Shown: positions 18,192-27,093 of the stretch, piece by piece
Numbering within the stretch: position 1 is the stretch's first letter
How the letters are laid out: each line of letters opens with the position of its first letter
Assembly (NCBI GenBank): GCA_016712525.1
Contig: JADJQX010000001.1
Span: 1,302,001-1,366,000 of the forward strand
Source of the DNA: Myxococcales bacterium
Lineage (GTDB): Bacteria; Myxococcota_A; Polyangia; Polyangiales; Polyangiaceae
Direction of reading: 5' to 3'
DNA length: 64,000 nucleotides
Translations under genes and position numbers: made by a program
Notes under the pieces: generated by a model
The model's database searches: none
Told to the model about the DNA's origin: nothing
What the model saw: only the letters and a program-made list of their open reading frames with translations

Positions 18192-18449
18192 GCGAGGGGA
18201 GAACCGCGCACACCGGAAGACCCTTCCCGGGAAGTGCGCGTCGTGTGTCACGCACCGCGTGCACGTGTGCGGAGTGGGCCGACGCGCGGCCTGCACGTGC
18301 TCCCCTCGGAACGTGTGTTGCAGCACGTCGCACGCGCGCGAGGTCACGATGAAACAAGCCAAAAACCAGGGCGAATGGGCGCTGCACGGGCGCGCCGCGG
18401 AAGGCGTTTCGCTTCGCACTGGGTCGGTGGCTTCGCACGGAGGGCCGCC

Positions 18450-19322
18450 ATGACCGACGTATCCCCGACCGACGAGGTGCTCGACGCCTACGTGAACCGG
18501 CCCCTCGCGGCGAGGCTCGTCGCCCTCGTCGCGCCCGTGCGTTGGATCACCCCGAACACCCTGACGGCGGTGTCGGCGGCGATGGGCACGCTCGCTGGGG
18601 TCACCCTCGTGCACGCGCCCGCCGCGGCGGCGCTCTTTCTCTTCGGGAGCATGGTGATCGACTGCGGGGATGGGCAGCTCGCGCGCGTGCGAGGCGGGGG
18701 TACGGTCCTCGGGCGCATCCTCGACGGGTACGCCGACTACTGGGTGGCTCTCTGCCTGCACGTCGGGCTCGTCTTCGCGCTCGTGCGCTCGGGGGTGACG
18801 TTCTTCGGGGTCGCCCTCTCGCCGCTCGCGATCTTCGTGCTCGTGCTCGCGGCGGGTGTGTCGCAGGCCCTCCACGCAGGCCACTTCGACTTCGAGAAGC
18901 GTCGTTTCTGGGCGTACACCGGCGTCGTTCGCGAGCCGGAGACCCCCGACACCTACCTGCGTGCCGCGGCCGAGAGCCGTGGTGTCGCGCGCCTCTTGCT
19001 CCGCGCCTTCGCGATGTACGTGCGCGCCCAACAAGCCGAGGGGACGGACACCCTCGTGCGCGAGGCCCGCGCGACCTCGTCCGACCCCGAGAGCGCCGCG
19101 CGTTACAAGCGTGAGCACGCGTGGCTCGTGCGCCTCTGGAGCCTCTTCGGGCCCACGTCGCACAACGGTCTTTTGCTCGTCATCGCGCTCGTCGCGGCCG
19201 CGCAGCCGGGCGCGCTCGTCGCCTACTGCGTGGTCGCGCTCGTCGTGGTGAACGTGTTCGCGGCGCTGGTGGCGACGCTCGAGAAGGTGACCGCGGGCCG
19301 TCTCGTCCATGCGTCGCGCTGA
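18450..19322 (+). CDS. CDP-alcohol phosphatidyltransferase family membrane protein
   Basis: An inner-membrane phospholipid-synthesis enzyme that joins a CDP-linked lipid or alcohol to a second alcohol. The signature D-x2-D-G-x2-A-R-x8-G-x3-D-x3-D is complete, with Asp71, Asp74, Asp92 and Asp96 as metal ligands. Around it are five to six hydrophobic helices. GGAGGG lies just before the ATG at 18450. A ~75-residue soluble insert (about 160-225) separates the helices. The alcohol substrate cannot be decided. The gene is divergent from lspA across 258 bp. Confidence 0.88.
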   Translation: MTDVSPTDEVLDAYVNRPLAARLVALVAPVRWITPNTLTAVSAAMGTLAGVTLVHAPAAAALFLFGSMVIDCGDGQLARVRGGGTVLGRILDGYADYWVALCLHVGLVFALVRSGVTFFGVALSPLAIFVLVLAAGVSQALHAGHFDFEKRRFWAYTGVVREPETPDTYLRAAAESRGVARLLLRAFAMYVRAQQAEGTDTLVREARATSSDPESAARYKREHAWLVRLWSLFGPTSHNGLLLVIALVAAAQPGALVAYCVVALVVVNVFAALVATLEKVTAGRLVHASR

Positions 19323-19416
19323 GTGACGATGCGGAGCGCGGCGCCTTCGACCGCGCGTTCGCTCGAGCGCCCAAGAGACCTCCCCACGACGTACGAGGTC
19401 CGGTGGGCGAGTCACC

Positions 19417-19776
19417 TCACCCGCACTTGGCGGCGGTGTCGGTGCCCGCGCAGTCTGCGGCGGCCTTGATGTTGACGATGCACCCGTCGACCTTCGCGGG
19501 ATCGGCGCCGTTGTCCTTGATGTTCTGCGCGCTGTTTTGTTTGCACGCGTCGAACGAGTTGGTCTCGCACTTGGCGACCTCCGTCGCGGGGAAGCAGGCG
19601 AGATCGGCTTTGCGCTGGCAGGCCGCGGCGAGCAAGCGCTTGCACGTCTCGTCGACGGAGATGGTGGTGGGTGTCGTGCTCGGAGTGCCCCCGCCTCCGC
19701 TGGTGGTCTCCACGGAGCAACCTTGCGAAACGATCCCGAGAGCGGCGAGCACGACGCAGACGACAGAGGTTTTCAT
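19417..19776 (-). CDS. Small hypothetical lipoprotein
   Basis: The ATG at 19776 gives a signal peptide with lipobox SQGC, then a Gly/Thr/Pro linker. The mature domain (~75 residues) has eight cysteines spaced as in helical disulfide-bonded repeats (CKRLLAAAC, KADLACFPATEVAKC, SFDACKQN, GCIVNIKAAADC). It ends AAKCG. Similar short Cys-helical lipoproteins are frequent in myxobacteria. Role unknown. Confidence 0.72.
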   Translation of the reverse strand: MKTSVVCVVLAALGIVSQGCSVETTSGGGGTPSTTPTTISVDETCKRLLAAACQRKADLACFPATEVAKCETNSFDACKQNSAQNIKDNGADPAKVDGCIVNIKAAADCAGTDTAAKCG

Positions 19777-19963
19777 GGTGCCACGCTGACAGCTCGCGCC
19801 GCGCGAAACAACGCTTGGTTTTGCCGAGATCGGCACTCCGACCAAAACCGGATGGGATTCGAGGGGTTAAGATACGCGATTCGTGCCGTGGTCACTCGAG
19901 CGACCGTAGGCGGAATGGGCAGACACGCCGCTGCGCGAGGGGTGTCGCTCGGCGGCGCGACGC

Positions 19964-20416
19964 TCACACCGTGAGGGCCACGACCTTCCCGATCGCGACC
20001 AGCCCCAAGACGATCCAGAGCGCCGCCGCGGGCAGACCGCGCTCGCGGAGCTGTGTGCGTGCGGCGTGGAGCTCTCGCTCGGTGTCCGGCGCGCCCGCCT
20101 CTCCGCGCGCAACGAGCTCCTTCACCACGCCGAGCCCGCCCACCACGACGACGAGCGTGCGCACACCATGGGCCACGACCGCGGCGAGCAAGAGGACGGC
20201 GACGATGCCACCGAAGCCCCAGACGACCCCCGTCGCGCCCGTGCCCTTCGGCCCGTAGTCACCCGAGGTGAGTGTGAGGAGGGACCCCACGACCGTGACG
20301 CCAAAGGTTACCGCGACCGCGGCGAGCAAGCGTAAGGGCAAGCGATGGCACTGGCCCGTGAAGGTGCGCGCTCGAGCGAGGGCATCCCAGAGGGCGCTCG
20401 TCTCGACGCGGCTCAC
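19964..20416 (-). CDS. Hypothetical integral membrane protein
   Basis: Not recognised. 150 residues from a GTG. Hydrophobic helices lie at about 28-48, 62-82 and 130-149, with a further weak one near 84-97. A short charged segment (ELVARGEAGAPDTERELHAARTQL) sits between helices. No motif suggests transport or catalysis. Confidence 0.65.
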   Translation of the reverse strand: MSRVETSALWDALARARTFTGQCHRLPLRLLAAVAVTFGVTVVGSLLTLTSGDYGPKGTGATGVVWGFGGIVAVLLLAAVVAHGVRTLVVVVGGLGVVKELVARGEAGAPDTERELHAARTQLRERGLPAAALWIVLGLVAIGKVVALTV

Positions 20417-20724
20417 GAAGCGCCCGCGCTCGAAGACGCCCGCGAGGCGTAGTCACCTCCGAAGCGATGGTGGGGACGAGAGCTCAAGCTATGAACGCTA
20501 TCGCCCACCCCACCCGCCGGCAAGGCGCGTCCTCCCGGCCCTCTCTTGCGGAGCGGCGTGTGCGTGCGGGCTCGGAGCGACCCTCTCGCCCGGTGCAGCC
20601 CTAACAGCACCGAAAGGTGACGTCGGGTTGGGCGCGCTCCAGCTCCGCAGGGCCATCGGCCGGCGAGGAGCTCGGGGTCGCCGAAGGGGTCGCCATGGAG
20701 CGCACCTCGCGGTAAGACCCCGCC
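20417..20724. other. Intergenic, nothing recognised
   Basis: Between the divergent membrane-protein gene and the small coupled pair that follows. I see no gene, strong hairpin or repeat. It should contain promoters for both sides. Confidence 0.5.
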
Positions 20725-20931
20725 ATGCTCTCGTGGAAAAAGCAGGGGACGGGCCTTCGTGGCACCGAAGGTCCGTTCGTCGTGAACGTCGTTCCCAAAG
20801 GCGATGGTCGCTTCTCGTGGGAGATCTTCGCCGACGGCGCCGACAGCCCGCAGGCCACCGGCATCGGGAACTCGCTCGGCGCCACGAAGACCGCGGCCGA
20901 GCAGTACGTGAAGCGCTCGGGGCGTGTCTGA
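20725..20931 (+). CDS. Small hypothetical protein coupled to VF530-like gene
   Basis: 68 residues, no signal peptide. The sequence alternates short strands (PFVVNVVPKG, RFSWEIFADG) with a C-terminal helix (GATKTAAEQYVKRSG), a pattern seen in small DUF1508-like or double-stranded-RNA-binding-like folds. Its TGA shares one base with the next ATG (TGATG), so translation of the two is coupled. Function unknown. Confidence 0.65.
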   Translation: MLSWKKQGTGLRGTEGPFVVNVVPKGDGRFSWEIFADGADSPQATGIGNSLGATKTAAEQYVKRSGRV

Positions 20932-21167
20932 TGCCCACCCACGACGCGAACGGCCGCCCCATCCGTGAGCTCCACGGGGTGAAGCTCGCCGACATTCTGG
21001 AGTACCTCGTCGCCAAGGTGGGCTTCCCCGCGCTCGCCGAGAAGATCCCCATTCGCTGTTTCGCCTACGATCCGTCGATCTCGTCGAGCCTCGTCTTTTT
21101 GCGTCGCACGCCCTGGGCGCGCGCGAAGGTCGAGGCGCTCTACGTGGAGCTTCGGCTCGCCGAGTGA
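20931..21167 (+). CDS. VF530-family DNA-binding protein
   Basis: 78 residues. It matches the VF530/DUF2132 family along its whole length: the HGVKLADILEYLV start, a central CFAYDPSI motif followed by SSLVFLRRTPWARAKVE, and the short end LYVELRLAE. Family members are small helical proteins thought to bind DNA; their cellular role is not established. The start overlaps the stop of the preceding gene by one base. Confidence 0.88.
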   Translation: MPTHDANGRPIRELHGVKLADILEYLVAKVGFPALAEKIPIRCFAYDPSISSSLVFLRRTPWARAKVEALYVELRLAE

Positions 21168-21252
21168 AGGGGGCTCGCCCCTTGTGGCCCGTCAAACTCC
21201 CGGCTGCCGAGTCAACGTCGGCGACGCCGAGGCTTGGCGGAAGAGCGTGGCG

Positions 21253-22590
21253 CTACGGCCGCGTGTCGATTTCGGTCTCGTCGAGGAAGTGCCCGTCCAA
21301 AGACTCCGTGCGTACGATGAGACATCGAGGAGGTGTCGCCTCGGAGGGCCGCGCGAAGGCCAGGTCGATCGTGACCAGCCCGTTCCTCGCAGGGAAGGGC
21401 CCGTTGTCCGTCGGAGATGGTCGGCCCCAGCTGTCGATGCTTGTGGGGCAATCTCCGAGGCTCGCGTAAAGGAGGACCTCGGTGGGTGAATCGTGGAACA
21501 CCCTCAAGGAAAAGCGCATGTCTCCGAGCCGCCTCTCGAGTGCGACCGCGGCGTGGACGACGTCGTCCCCCGGGCATGGGTTCAGGCCCGCGTTCGCGCG
21601 CCGATTCGAGTACATCGTGGCGACCTCGACCGGGTAGTCGACCGGGTCGGTCGTCGGGCAAGCGCTCGAGCCGGGGATCTCGAGCGCTGCGCCTTCGCTC
21701 CATGCGTACGAGAAGGTCCTCGCGCGCTGCCGCCCACGCCCGACAACGCCGTAGGCCGGCGAAACCCGCGGGGAAGGGTTCGTGACGGCTGCCAGGAGCC
21801 ATCGGCTCAATCCGACATACCGAGACACCGCGAGACCGGTGAGAGGGCTCGCCTCGGACGCCGCGACCAGGTAGGGAGTCCGTCCCACGCTGCCGTGCAA
21901 CCCATCGTATCCCAACATCCCCGTGCCCATGCCCGTACGCGGCGGAGGGGTCGCGAAGGGCCTATTCCCTGTTTCCCGAGCATACCAATCTGGGGCTACC
22001 TTGGTGTCCACGGGGGCGATCACCGTCAGGATGTCGTCGGGCTCGAGCGGTCCGAACGCGCCCGCCGACAGACCCTGCCCAATCCACGACTCGATGCTGG
22101 CCCTCGTCGAGAACGCCCCGCTCGGGGGCGCCGGTACGACGACCGAGCGGCGAAACGCGAGATCACCTACACCATATTCCCCGACGGCCTCTCGCCAATG
22201 CCTCGTGCAACCGTACGACCCGAGGAACCCTTCCACCTCCGCGCGTGTGGGGTCACCTTCGAAGAACACGGCCACCACCTTCGGCCGGGTGAGCACGGCG
22301 CCTCCGCCCGACTCGAGCTTCGCGAAGGGGTGAATCGCGAAGAACTCTCTCCGGGTGGGATCGGTGGGCATTTCCGGGAGAAGGGATGGACCGCCTGGGT
22401 CGCGAGGCGGCCCGCAGCGCTCGAACGACTCGACAACATAGGCCCCCGAATCGTCGCTCCCCGCTGCGGGCGCTTCGGCCGAGTCGCACGGAAAGAGAGC
22501 GCAAGCGGAGGCCGCCGACGCGAGGGCCGGCAGGAGTGACGAGAGTAGCCGGCCAGTTCGGCCGGAGCGGGACGGACGCGCGACCTCCAT
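21253..22590 (-). CDS. Hypothetical secreted protein, paralogue of the upstream gene
   Basis: 445 residues. The ATG at 22590 is preceded by GAGGGG; an ATG at 22605 in the same frame would overlap the preceding stop as ATGA. The signal peptide ends near SAC/PC. It shares with the neighbouring protein a core with VVAVFFEGDP, then FLGSYGCT and WREAVGEYGVGDL, and later YSNRRANAGLNPC. The core resembles a large myxobacterial family of secreted proteins that carry an HExxEA-TDP metal site. Here the equivalent segment reads LSRWLLAAVTNPSP, with the His and Glu absent. Role unknown; probably not a peptidase. Confidence 0.75.
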   Translation of the reverse strand: MEVARPSRSGRTGRLLSSLLPALASAASACALFPCDSAEAPAAGSDDSGAYVVESFERCGPPRDPGGPSLLPEMPTDPTRREFFAIHPFAKLESGGGAVLTRPKVVAVFFEGDPTRAEVEGFLGSYGCTRHWREAVGEYGVGDLAFRRSVVVPAPPSGAFSTRASIESWIGQGLSAGAFGPLEPDDILTVIAPVDTKVAPDWYARETGNRPFATPPPRTGMGTGMLGYDGLHGSVGRTPYLVAASEASPLTGLAVSRYVGLSRWLLAAVTNPSPRVSPAYGVVGRGRQRARTFSYAWSEGAALEIPGSSACPTTDPVDYPVEVATMYSNRRANAGLNPCPGDDVVHAAVALERRLGDMRFSLRVFHDSPTEVLLYASLGDCPTSIDSWGRPSPTDNGPFPARNGLVTIDLAFARPSEATPPRCLIVRTESLDGHFLDETEIDTRP

Positions 22591-22601
22591 GGCAAATCCC
22601 C

Positions 22602-24020
22602 TCATGGCTCGGCCCGGCGCGACGTCTCGCGGCAGCCAGGGAGCCTCAGCGCGACGCCGGTCGTGATGTCGGAGACGACACCGTCCGAACGGGCGTCGAA
22701 AGCGTGAGTCCTTGCGGTGAGGGCTGCGTCGACGCAGCCCTCGGCCACCGGTGACCTCAAGAAGATCTCGATCGATCGAGACTGACCGTCCCGAACCCTA
22801 GTCGTGTTCCATCCCTCGAACCCCAGGGTGTTTCGTAGATCGCTTGCGGAAGTGGGGACGTACCCGCGAACGTCGAGTCGCTGGGTGGTCCTACTCTGCC
22901 TCGATGGCAGCACCCATGCCTCGAAGAAGCTCGTCGGGTCTTCGGCAAAGAATTCGAGCGTGACCGCGAGGACGGAGTCGCCTTGGCGCAGGTCCGGCGA
23001 GGGGCGAACGGAGTAGTCGCGAACGACGGCGCATCTGTCGATGGCCTCCGTCGCAATGCAAGGCTGCCACCCGGCTATGGCGCGCCGGTTCGAGTAGGTT
23101 CGCGCGACCGCGAACGGGTAGGCCTCGGGTTGCACCGGGTAGTCCGTCGTGCAAAGGTCGGGGCCTTCGCGAGGGTCGGAGCGGCTGGGCTCGGGCGGGA
23201 TGGGCGTACTCGACACGATGGTGACCCCCGCCGAGATCTTGCTCCACGCTGGCGCTGTCTCTGGGAACGGGTTCATCGCGAGCTTCATGAGCGTGCGCGA
23301 GCCCGCCGTGGTTCGTCTCGCGAGCGCCGCGCGCGAATCGGCTGGCCACCCGCAGGTACGCACGTATCCGTACGGGATCCCGGCAGCCGTGGCGTGGCCT
23401 CCTTCGTCGTCTTCGCACGCCCTGTGCGCGGCGGGGCTGTAGTCGCTCGGGAGATGAAAGAGCACGACGTCGTCGGGGGTGAGCTCGCCCAGCTCACCTG
23501 CAACGATCCGCTCTCCGACCCACCGCTTGAACGCAGCGTGGTCGGTGGTCATCTCCAGGGGAGGAGAGTGGCGAAGTGCGATCGAGCGCGCGGCGAGAAG
23601 GTCGCCTACGCCGTACTCGCCCACGGCATCGCGCCAGGCGGGCGTGCACCCGTACGAGCCGAGGAAAGCCTCCGTGAGAGGGCGGAGGGGATCGCCTTCG
23701 AAGAAGACCCCGACGACCCGAGGGGAACGAAGGATCGGGCCACCCTGGTTCGTCACGGTCGCGAGTGGATTCCTCGAGAAGAATTCGGCTCTTCGCCCTC
23801 CGACGGGAATGGGAGAGTAGGCGTCGGGGGGGCGACGTTGCGTGCACCGAGCCACGCTCCGCAAGACCACCTTCTGGGGTTCCGTCGAGGCTGCGTCGGG
23901 CTCTTCGCGCGCACCGATGTCATCGATGGCTTCCCGTACCTTCGCGAGCTGGCCGCAGTTCGCGCCGTTCGGCTCGCAGCCGGCCAAGGTCGACGCGAGG
24001 ACGACAAGGGCCCACCCCAT
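22602..24020 (-). CDS. Hypothetical lipoprotein, first of a paralogous pair
   Basis: 472 residues. The ATG at 24020 has GAGGG upstream and gives a short signal peptide with lipobox LAGC. An ATG at 24101 in frame would add 27 charged residues. It shares the core of the following gene: VVGVFFEGDP, FLGSYGCTPAWRDAVGEYGVGDL and TYSNRRAIAGWQPC. The region that would hold a metal site reads SRTLMKLAMNPFPET, without His-Glu. Stop and next start are nearly contiguous, so the pair is one operon made by tandem duplication followed by wide divergence. Function unknown. Confidence 0.75.
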   Translation of the reverse strand: MGWALVVLASTLAGCEPNGANCGQLAKVREAIDDIGAREEPDAASTEPQKVVLRSVARCTQRRPPDAYSPIPVGGRRAEFFSRNPLATVTNQGGPILRSPRVVGVFFEGDPLRPLTEAFLGSYGCTPAWRDAVGEYGVGDLLAARSIALRHSPPLEMTTDHAAFKRWVGERIVAGELGELTPDDVVLFHLPSDYSPAAHRACEDDEGGHATAAGIPYGYVRTCGWPADSRAALARRTTAGSRTLMKLAMNPFPETAPAWSKISAGVTIVSSTPIPPEPSRSDPREGPDLCTTDYPVQPEAYPFAVARTYSNRRAIAGWQPCIATEAIDRCAVVRDYSVRPSPDLRQGDSVLAVTLEFFAEDPTSFFEAWVLPSRQSRTTQRLDVRGYVPTSASDLRNTLGFEGWNTTRVRDGQSRSIEIFLRSPVAEGCVDAALTARTHAFDARSDGVVSDITTGVALRLPGCRETSRRAEP

Positions 24021-24290
24021 GGCGGGCGCCCTCGGTCGAAGATGCCAAGAAGCCTTCCGTCGATCCCGTCCGAGAATGTGCTGATCGACCCGTACGGTCA
24101 TGGGGTGTGTGCTCCGGGGCGGACGCTCAGCAACCCACGTGCCACGGAGGTAGTCGTTCATTTCCGTGGACATGCGCTCTCGCGGTGACGTTTTTGGTCC
24201 ATGGCGTCGAACGGGCTGTCGCTTCTCGTCAGGCATGATCGTGGTGAGGAACGGGCCGTGCCTCGTCGTACGGCGCGCTATCGTGCCGCG

Positions 24291-24791
24291 ATGCGGATCG
24301 TCCCTCGCCTCGCCGTGGCTTGTCTCGCGATCGCCGGGTGCTCGAGCTGGAAGCTCTCCACGCCGCCCACGACCGCGCTCGGGCCAGAGTCGGTACCGCC
24401 GCCAGGCGCCGCGAAGGTGTGCGTGATCCGGACGGCCGTGGTGGCGATCGCGCTGACGTTCCCTACGCGTGACAATGGCACGCTCGTCGGCGCGACGAGC
24501 GGCCCGACGTACTTCTGCTACGCCGCCGAGCCGGGGGAGCACGAGATCACGTCGGAGGCCGACGAGGTCGACGTCGCGCGGCTCACCGCAGAGGCCGGGA
24601 AGAGCTATTTTCTCGAGCAGCGGGTCGACTTCATCTTCGGCTACGTGAAGTGCCGCTCGGTCTGGGTGGCCGAGCCCGAGGCCGCGCGGCTCTTTCGCGC
24701 GTCGTACCCTGGGGCGTTGGTCGAGGTGCCGGGCTCCGAGAGGCTCCCACCGGATCGCCCTTACGCACGCGCGAAGCGTCGCCCGGGTTGA
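24291..24791 (+). CDS. DUF2846-like lipoprotein
   Basis: 166 residues. The ATG at 24291 gives a signal peptide with lipobox IAGC. The mature part follows the DUF2846 pattern: an N-terminal strand with VCVIRTAVVAIA, a central GEHEITSEADE, then LTAEAGKSYFLEQRVDF and a final VAEPEAARLF. This is a small beta-sandwich resembling PEGA/BACON-like envelope domains. Role unknown. 52 bp separates it from the next gene on the same strand. Confidence 0.75.
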   Translation: MRIVPRLAVACLAIAGCSSWKLSTPPTTALGPESVPPPGAAKVCVIRTAVVAIALTFPTRDNGTLVGATSGPTYFCYAAEPGEHEITSEADEVDVARLTAEAGKSYFLEQRVDFIFGYVKCRSVWVAEPEAARLFRASYPGALVEVPGSERLPPDRPYARAKRRPG

Positions 24792-24843
24792 CGCGCGACC
24801 TCGCTCGGAGCCGCGCGCCCTTTGGTGGCGTACTCTTGGCTCC

Positions 24844-25443
24844 GTGAGCGTCCAAGAGGTCGTCGCCGTCCGTGTGGAGAGCTTCGCCGAAGGCCTTCGG
24901 GTGAGCTCGCGCCTCGCCGCGCAGACGGGCGCCCTGCCGCGGTGGGCGGCCGTCTGGCTCGATCCCGAGCGACCCGGCGATCGCGCGAGGCACGCCACGC
25001 TTGTGGCGCACTTCGAGGGCCGTGTCGCCGAGGTGCTCCCTGCCGCGCCCGAGGCGCTCGTCGTCTGTGTCGCGAGCCCCACACCCGAGGACATCGCCGC
25101 GCTCGCTGCCGCCGCGCACGAGAGCCCCTTCATCGTGCACTTCGGCCCGCCGATGTACGTCGGTGAGACCGGACCCGAGGCGCCGTGGCTCGCCTTCGTC
25201 GACCCCGCGGGGTGCGCTCGTGAGGACGCGCGCGTCTACCGCATCGAGCTCGCGGGACGCGCCGAGCCCCTCTCGGTGGGAGACAGGCCTTGGGACACCT
25301 GCTTCGCTTTCGGTCCCATCGCGGCGCAGGGCTGGGAGATTCGGATCGTCACGATCCGCGATCACCTGCCGAGGGCCGCGCTCGTGCGCTGGCTCGCGGA
25401 GGCCATGGAAGTCCCCGAGGAGGCCGTCATCCTCGACCCCTAG
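24844..25443 (+). CDS. Hypothetical cytoplasmic protein
   Basis: Not recognised. 199 residues from a GTG, no signal peptide or membrane segment. The sequence alternates strands and helices (ALVVCVASPTPEDIAALAAAAHE, WLAFVDPAGC, WEIRIVTIRDHL) like a small alpha/beta fold. Base and codon use match the neighbours. It may be cotranscribed with the DUF2846-like gene. Confidence 0.68.
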   Translation: MSVQEVVAVRVESFAEGLRVSSRLAAQTGALPRWAAVWLDPERPGDRARHATLVAHFEGRVAEVLPAAPEALVVCVASPTPEDIAALAAAAHESPFIVHFGPPMYVGETGPEAPWLAFVDPAGCAREDARVYRIELAGRAEPLSVGDRPWDTCFAFGPIAAQGWEIRIVTIRDHLPRAALVRWLAEAMEVPEEAVILDP

Positions 25444-25472
25444 CGCGTGCGCCGTGGGCGCGGGATCTCGGT

Positions 25473-26624
25473 ATGTCACACACGGCCTGGCTTGGGAGAC
25501 GTAGCTTCATGAACCTGTTCTTGTGTGTGGGGTCGCTCGTGTCGGCGGGGATCGTCGCGTGCGCCGCACCCGCTGCGCGCCCGTCGGAGACGCGAGCGCC
25601 AGGCCCTCCGGCGTCGGCGCCGACCGCGTCCGTGGTCGGGAGTGCGCCGAAGGCCCCCGTGCTCGAGCCGTGCGCGCGCCTCGAGGCCCGACGGCGTGCG
25701 CTCGCGGTGCCGTTGCCCGACTCGCTGCGGGCCGAAGCGTTCACACGCTGCCGAACGACCGACGCGGGCGCGCTCGGGCTCGTCGCGACGCGCGCGCAGG
25801 GGGACGCCGTGACGTTCGTGGTGGCGCTCGAACGCGCCGATGGGACCTCGGCCACGTCGGAGCCGCGGACGACGATCGAGGCCACCCTCGCGCCCGAGCT
25901 CTTGGTCGTCTCGCGCCCGGGCTCGGCCTCGTGGGTGACGGCCAAGGTGGCGGGCCAGCTCGTGCCTCTCCCCTTCGGGGCACGTGCGCCGGTGCAAACG
26001 CGGGCCTACTTCGCGGACGCGTTCGGCGGCGCTCCGGATGCCGAGTACCCGTGGGTCGATTTCGTGCCCGCTGCCAACGGCTATCTCCTCGACTTCGAGC
26101 TCCCGAGCCTGCGCTGGGGTGATCCGGTCCCCTGCGGAGGTCGGCGGGAAAGGCAGCTTCATGGCGTGCGCGTGCGCATGCCTCTCGACACGGCGTTGTC
26201 TCCACGCGACGCCCAGGAGCCATGGGGCTCGGTCCGCAGGGCCTGTGCCGCCGCTCCTGCGATCGCGGAGGCGTACCGCGCGGAACTCTGGGTCGCGGCG
26301 CAGTGCGCGCGCATCGGGGGGCTCGACGTCACGAAGGTCCTCGACCAGGTGAAGGCGCGGTGCGGTGTGCTCGCCGCCCGCGCGGTCCCGCTCGTGGTTT
26401 CCGTGGCGCGGGCCGACGCGAGAGCGCGCGACGGAAGGGCTCCCGAGAAGGACCCGCGCCCGGCCCGTGAAGAGCTCGCGCGTGTTGCGCCTCCGAGCGC
26501 GTGTTTCGCCGACCAAGACCGGCTCTGGGACGTCGACTACACGGCGCGCATGGCTCCCTTCGTCGTGCGTCGTGTCGCGCTCGACCCGGCGTGGGCGCTC
26601 GGTCTGCCGCGCGTCGCGCCGTGA
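25473..26624 (+). CDS. Hypothetical lipoprotein with twin-arginine-type signal
   Basis: 383 residues from the ATG at 25473. The signal sequence contains GRRSFM directly before a hydrophobic stretch that ends at IVAC, which fits a Tat-dependent lipoprotein signal. An ATG at 25509 would cut off the arginines and leave a Sec-like signal. The mature protein has a Pro/Ala linker, then a mixed domain with TLAPELLVVSRPGSASWVTAKV and WVDFVPAANGYLLDFELPSLRWG, and scattered cysteines. Function not recognised. If the Tat start is right, it may fold or bind a cofactor before export. Confidence 0.7.
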   Translation: MSHTAWLGRRSFMNLFLCVGSLVSAGIVACAAPAARPSETRAPGPPASAPTASVVGSAPKAPVLEPCARLEARRRALAVPLPDSLRAEAFTRCRTTDAGALGLVATRAQGDAVTFVVALERADGTSATSEPRTTIEATLAPELLVVSRPGSASWVTAKVAGQLVPLPFGARAPVQTRAYFADAFGGAPDAEYPWVDFVPAANGYLLDFELPSLRWGDPVPCGGRRERQLHGVRVRMPLDTALSPRDAQEPWGSVRRACAAAPAIAEAYRAELWVAAQCARIGGLDVTKVLDQVKARCGVLAARAVPLVVSVARADARARDGRAPEKDPRPAREELARVAPPSACFADQDRLWDVDYTARMAPFVVRRVALDPAWALGLPRVAP

Positions 26625-27093
26625 GCGAAGGGCGCAGCCGCGTCGAAGGTAGCGCGCTCGGCGCTCGCGAGAGAGCACGTCCCAAGGCCCACCATTCGCG
26701 CGCGTCTCGCCCCGCGCACCCGGGCCCCGTGTTGCGTTCGTGGCACGCACGCCGTCAGCACCCACGCGAAGTGTTTTTCGCGTGGCGCGCACGCCCGACA
26801 CAGGTGGGCCAGGTCTCTCTGCCGTGACCTCCCCGCCGTCACCACATGCCCAACGTGGATGCTCCGTGTGCCGCACCGAAAACACACCTGGGGGACGTGG
26901 TGTGACGCGTGGGAGGGCCGGCGGGGCACCCCGGCAAGGTGGGCTAACTGCTCGAAACAATTCGGGAAGTACGATGGGTGGTGGGCGCGGCGAAGAAATC
27001 GACGAGGCCGTCACGTTTCTTCGCAACACGCGCCGGGTGCGAGCCGAGACACAGGGGCGACGCGAGAGTGCGGCGCACTTCAAGGAGCCTCGA
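26625..27093. other. Upstream region of duplicated gene, copy 1
   Basis: Apart from its first 60 bp this belongs to the repeat unit. It contains a perfect 9-bp inverted repeat, CCACGCGAA-gtgttt-TTCGCGTGG, at 26762-26785, also present in copy 2 at 40007-40030. I see no gene in it. Its near-identity between copies shows that it was duplicated together with the gene; the age is too low to tell whether it is under selection. Confidence 0.6.

Noticed and set aside
17700..19415. Long minus-strand frame reaching beyond lspA
   Set aside because: Only the part from 18191 down is lspA. The rest is antisense to the CDP-alcohol phosphatidyltransferase and has His/Arg/Glu-rich shadow composition.
20413..21195. 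260-codon minus frame opposite the VF530 gene
   Set aside because: The plus strand carries a full VF530 match; the minus frame is its antisense.
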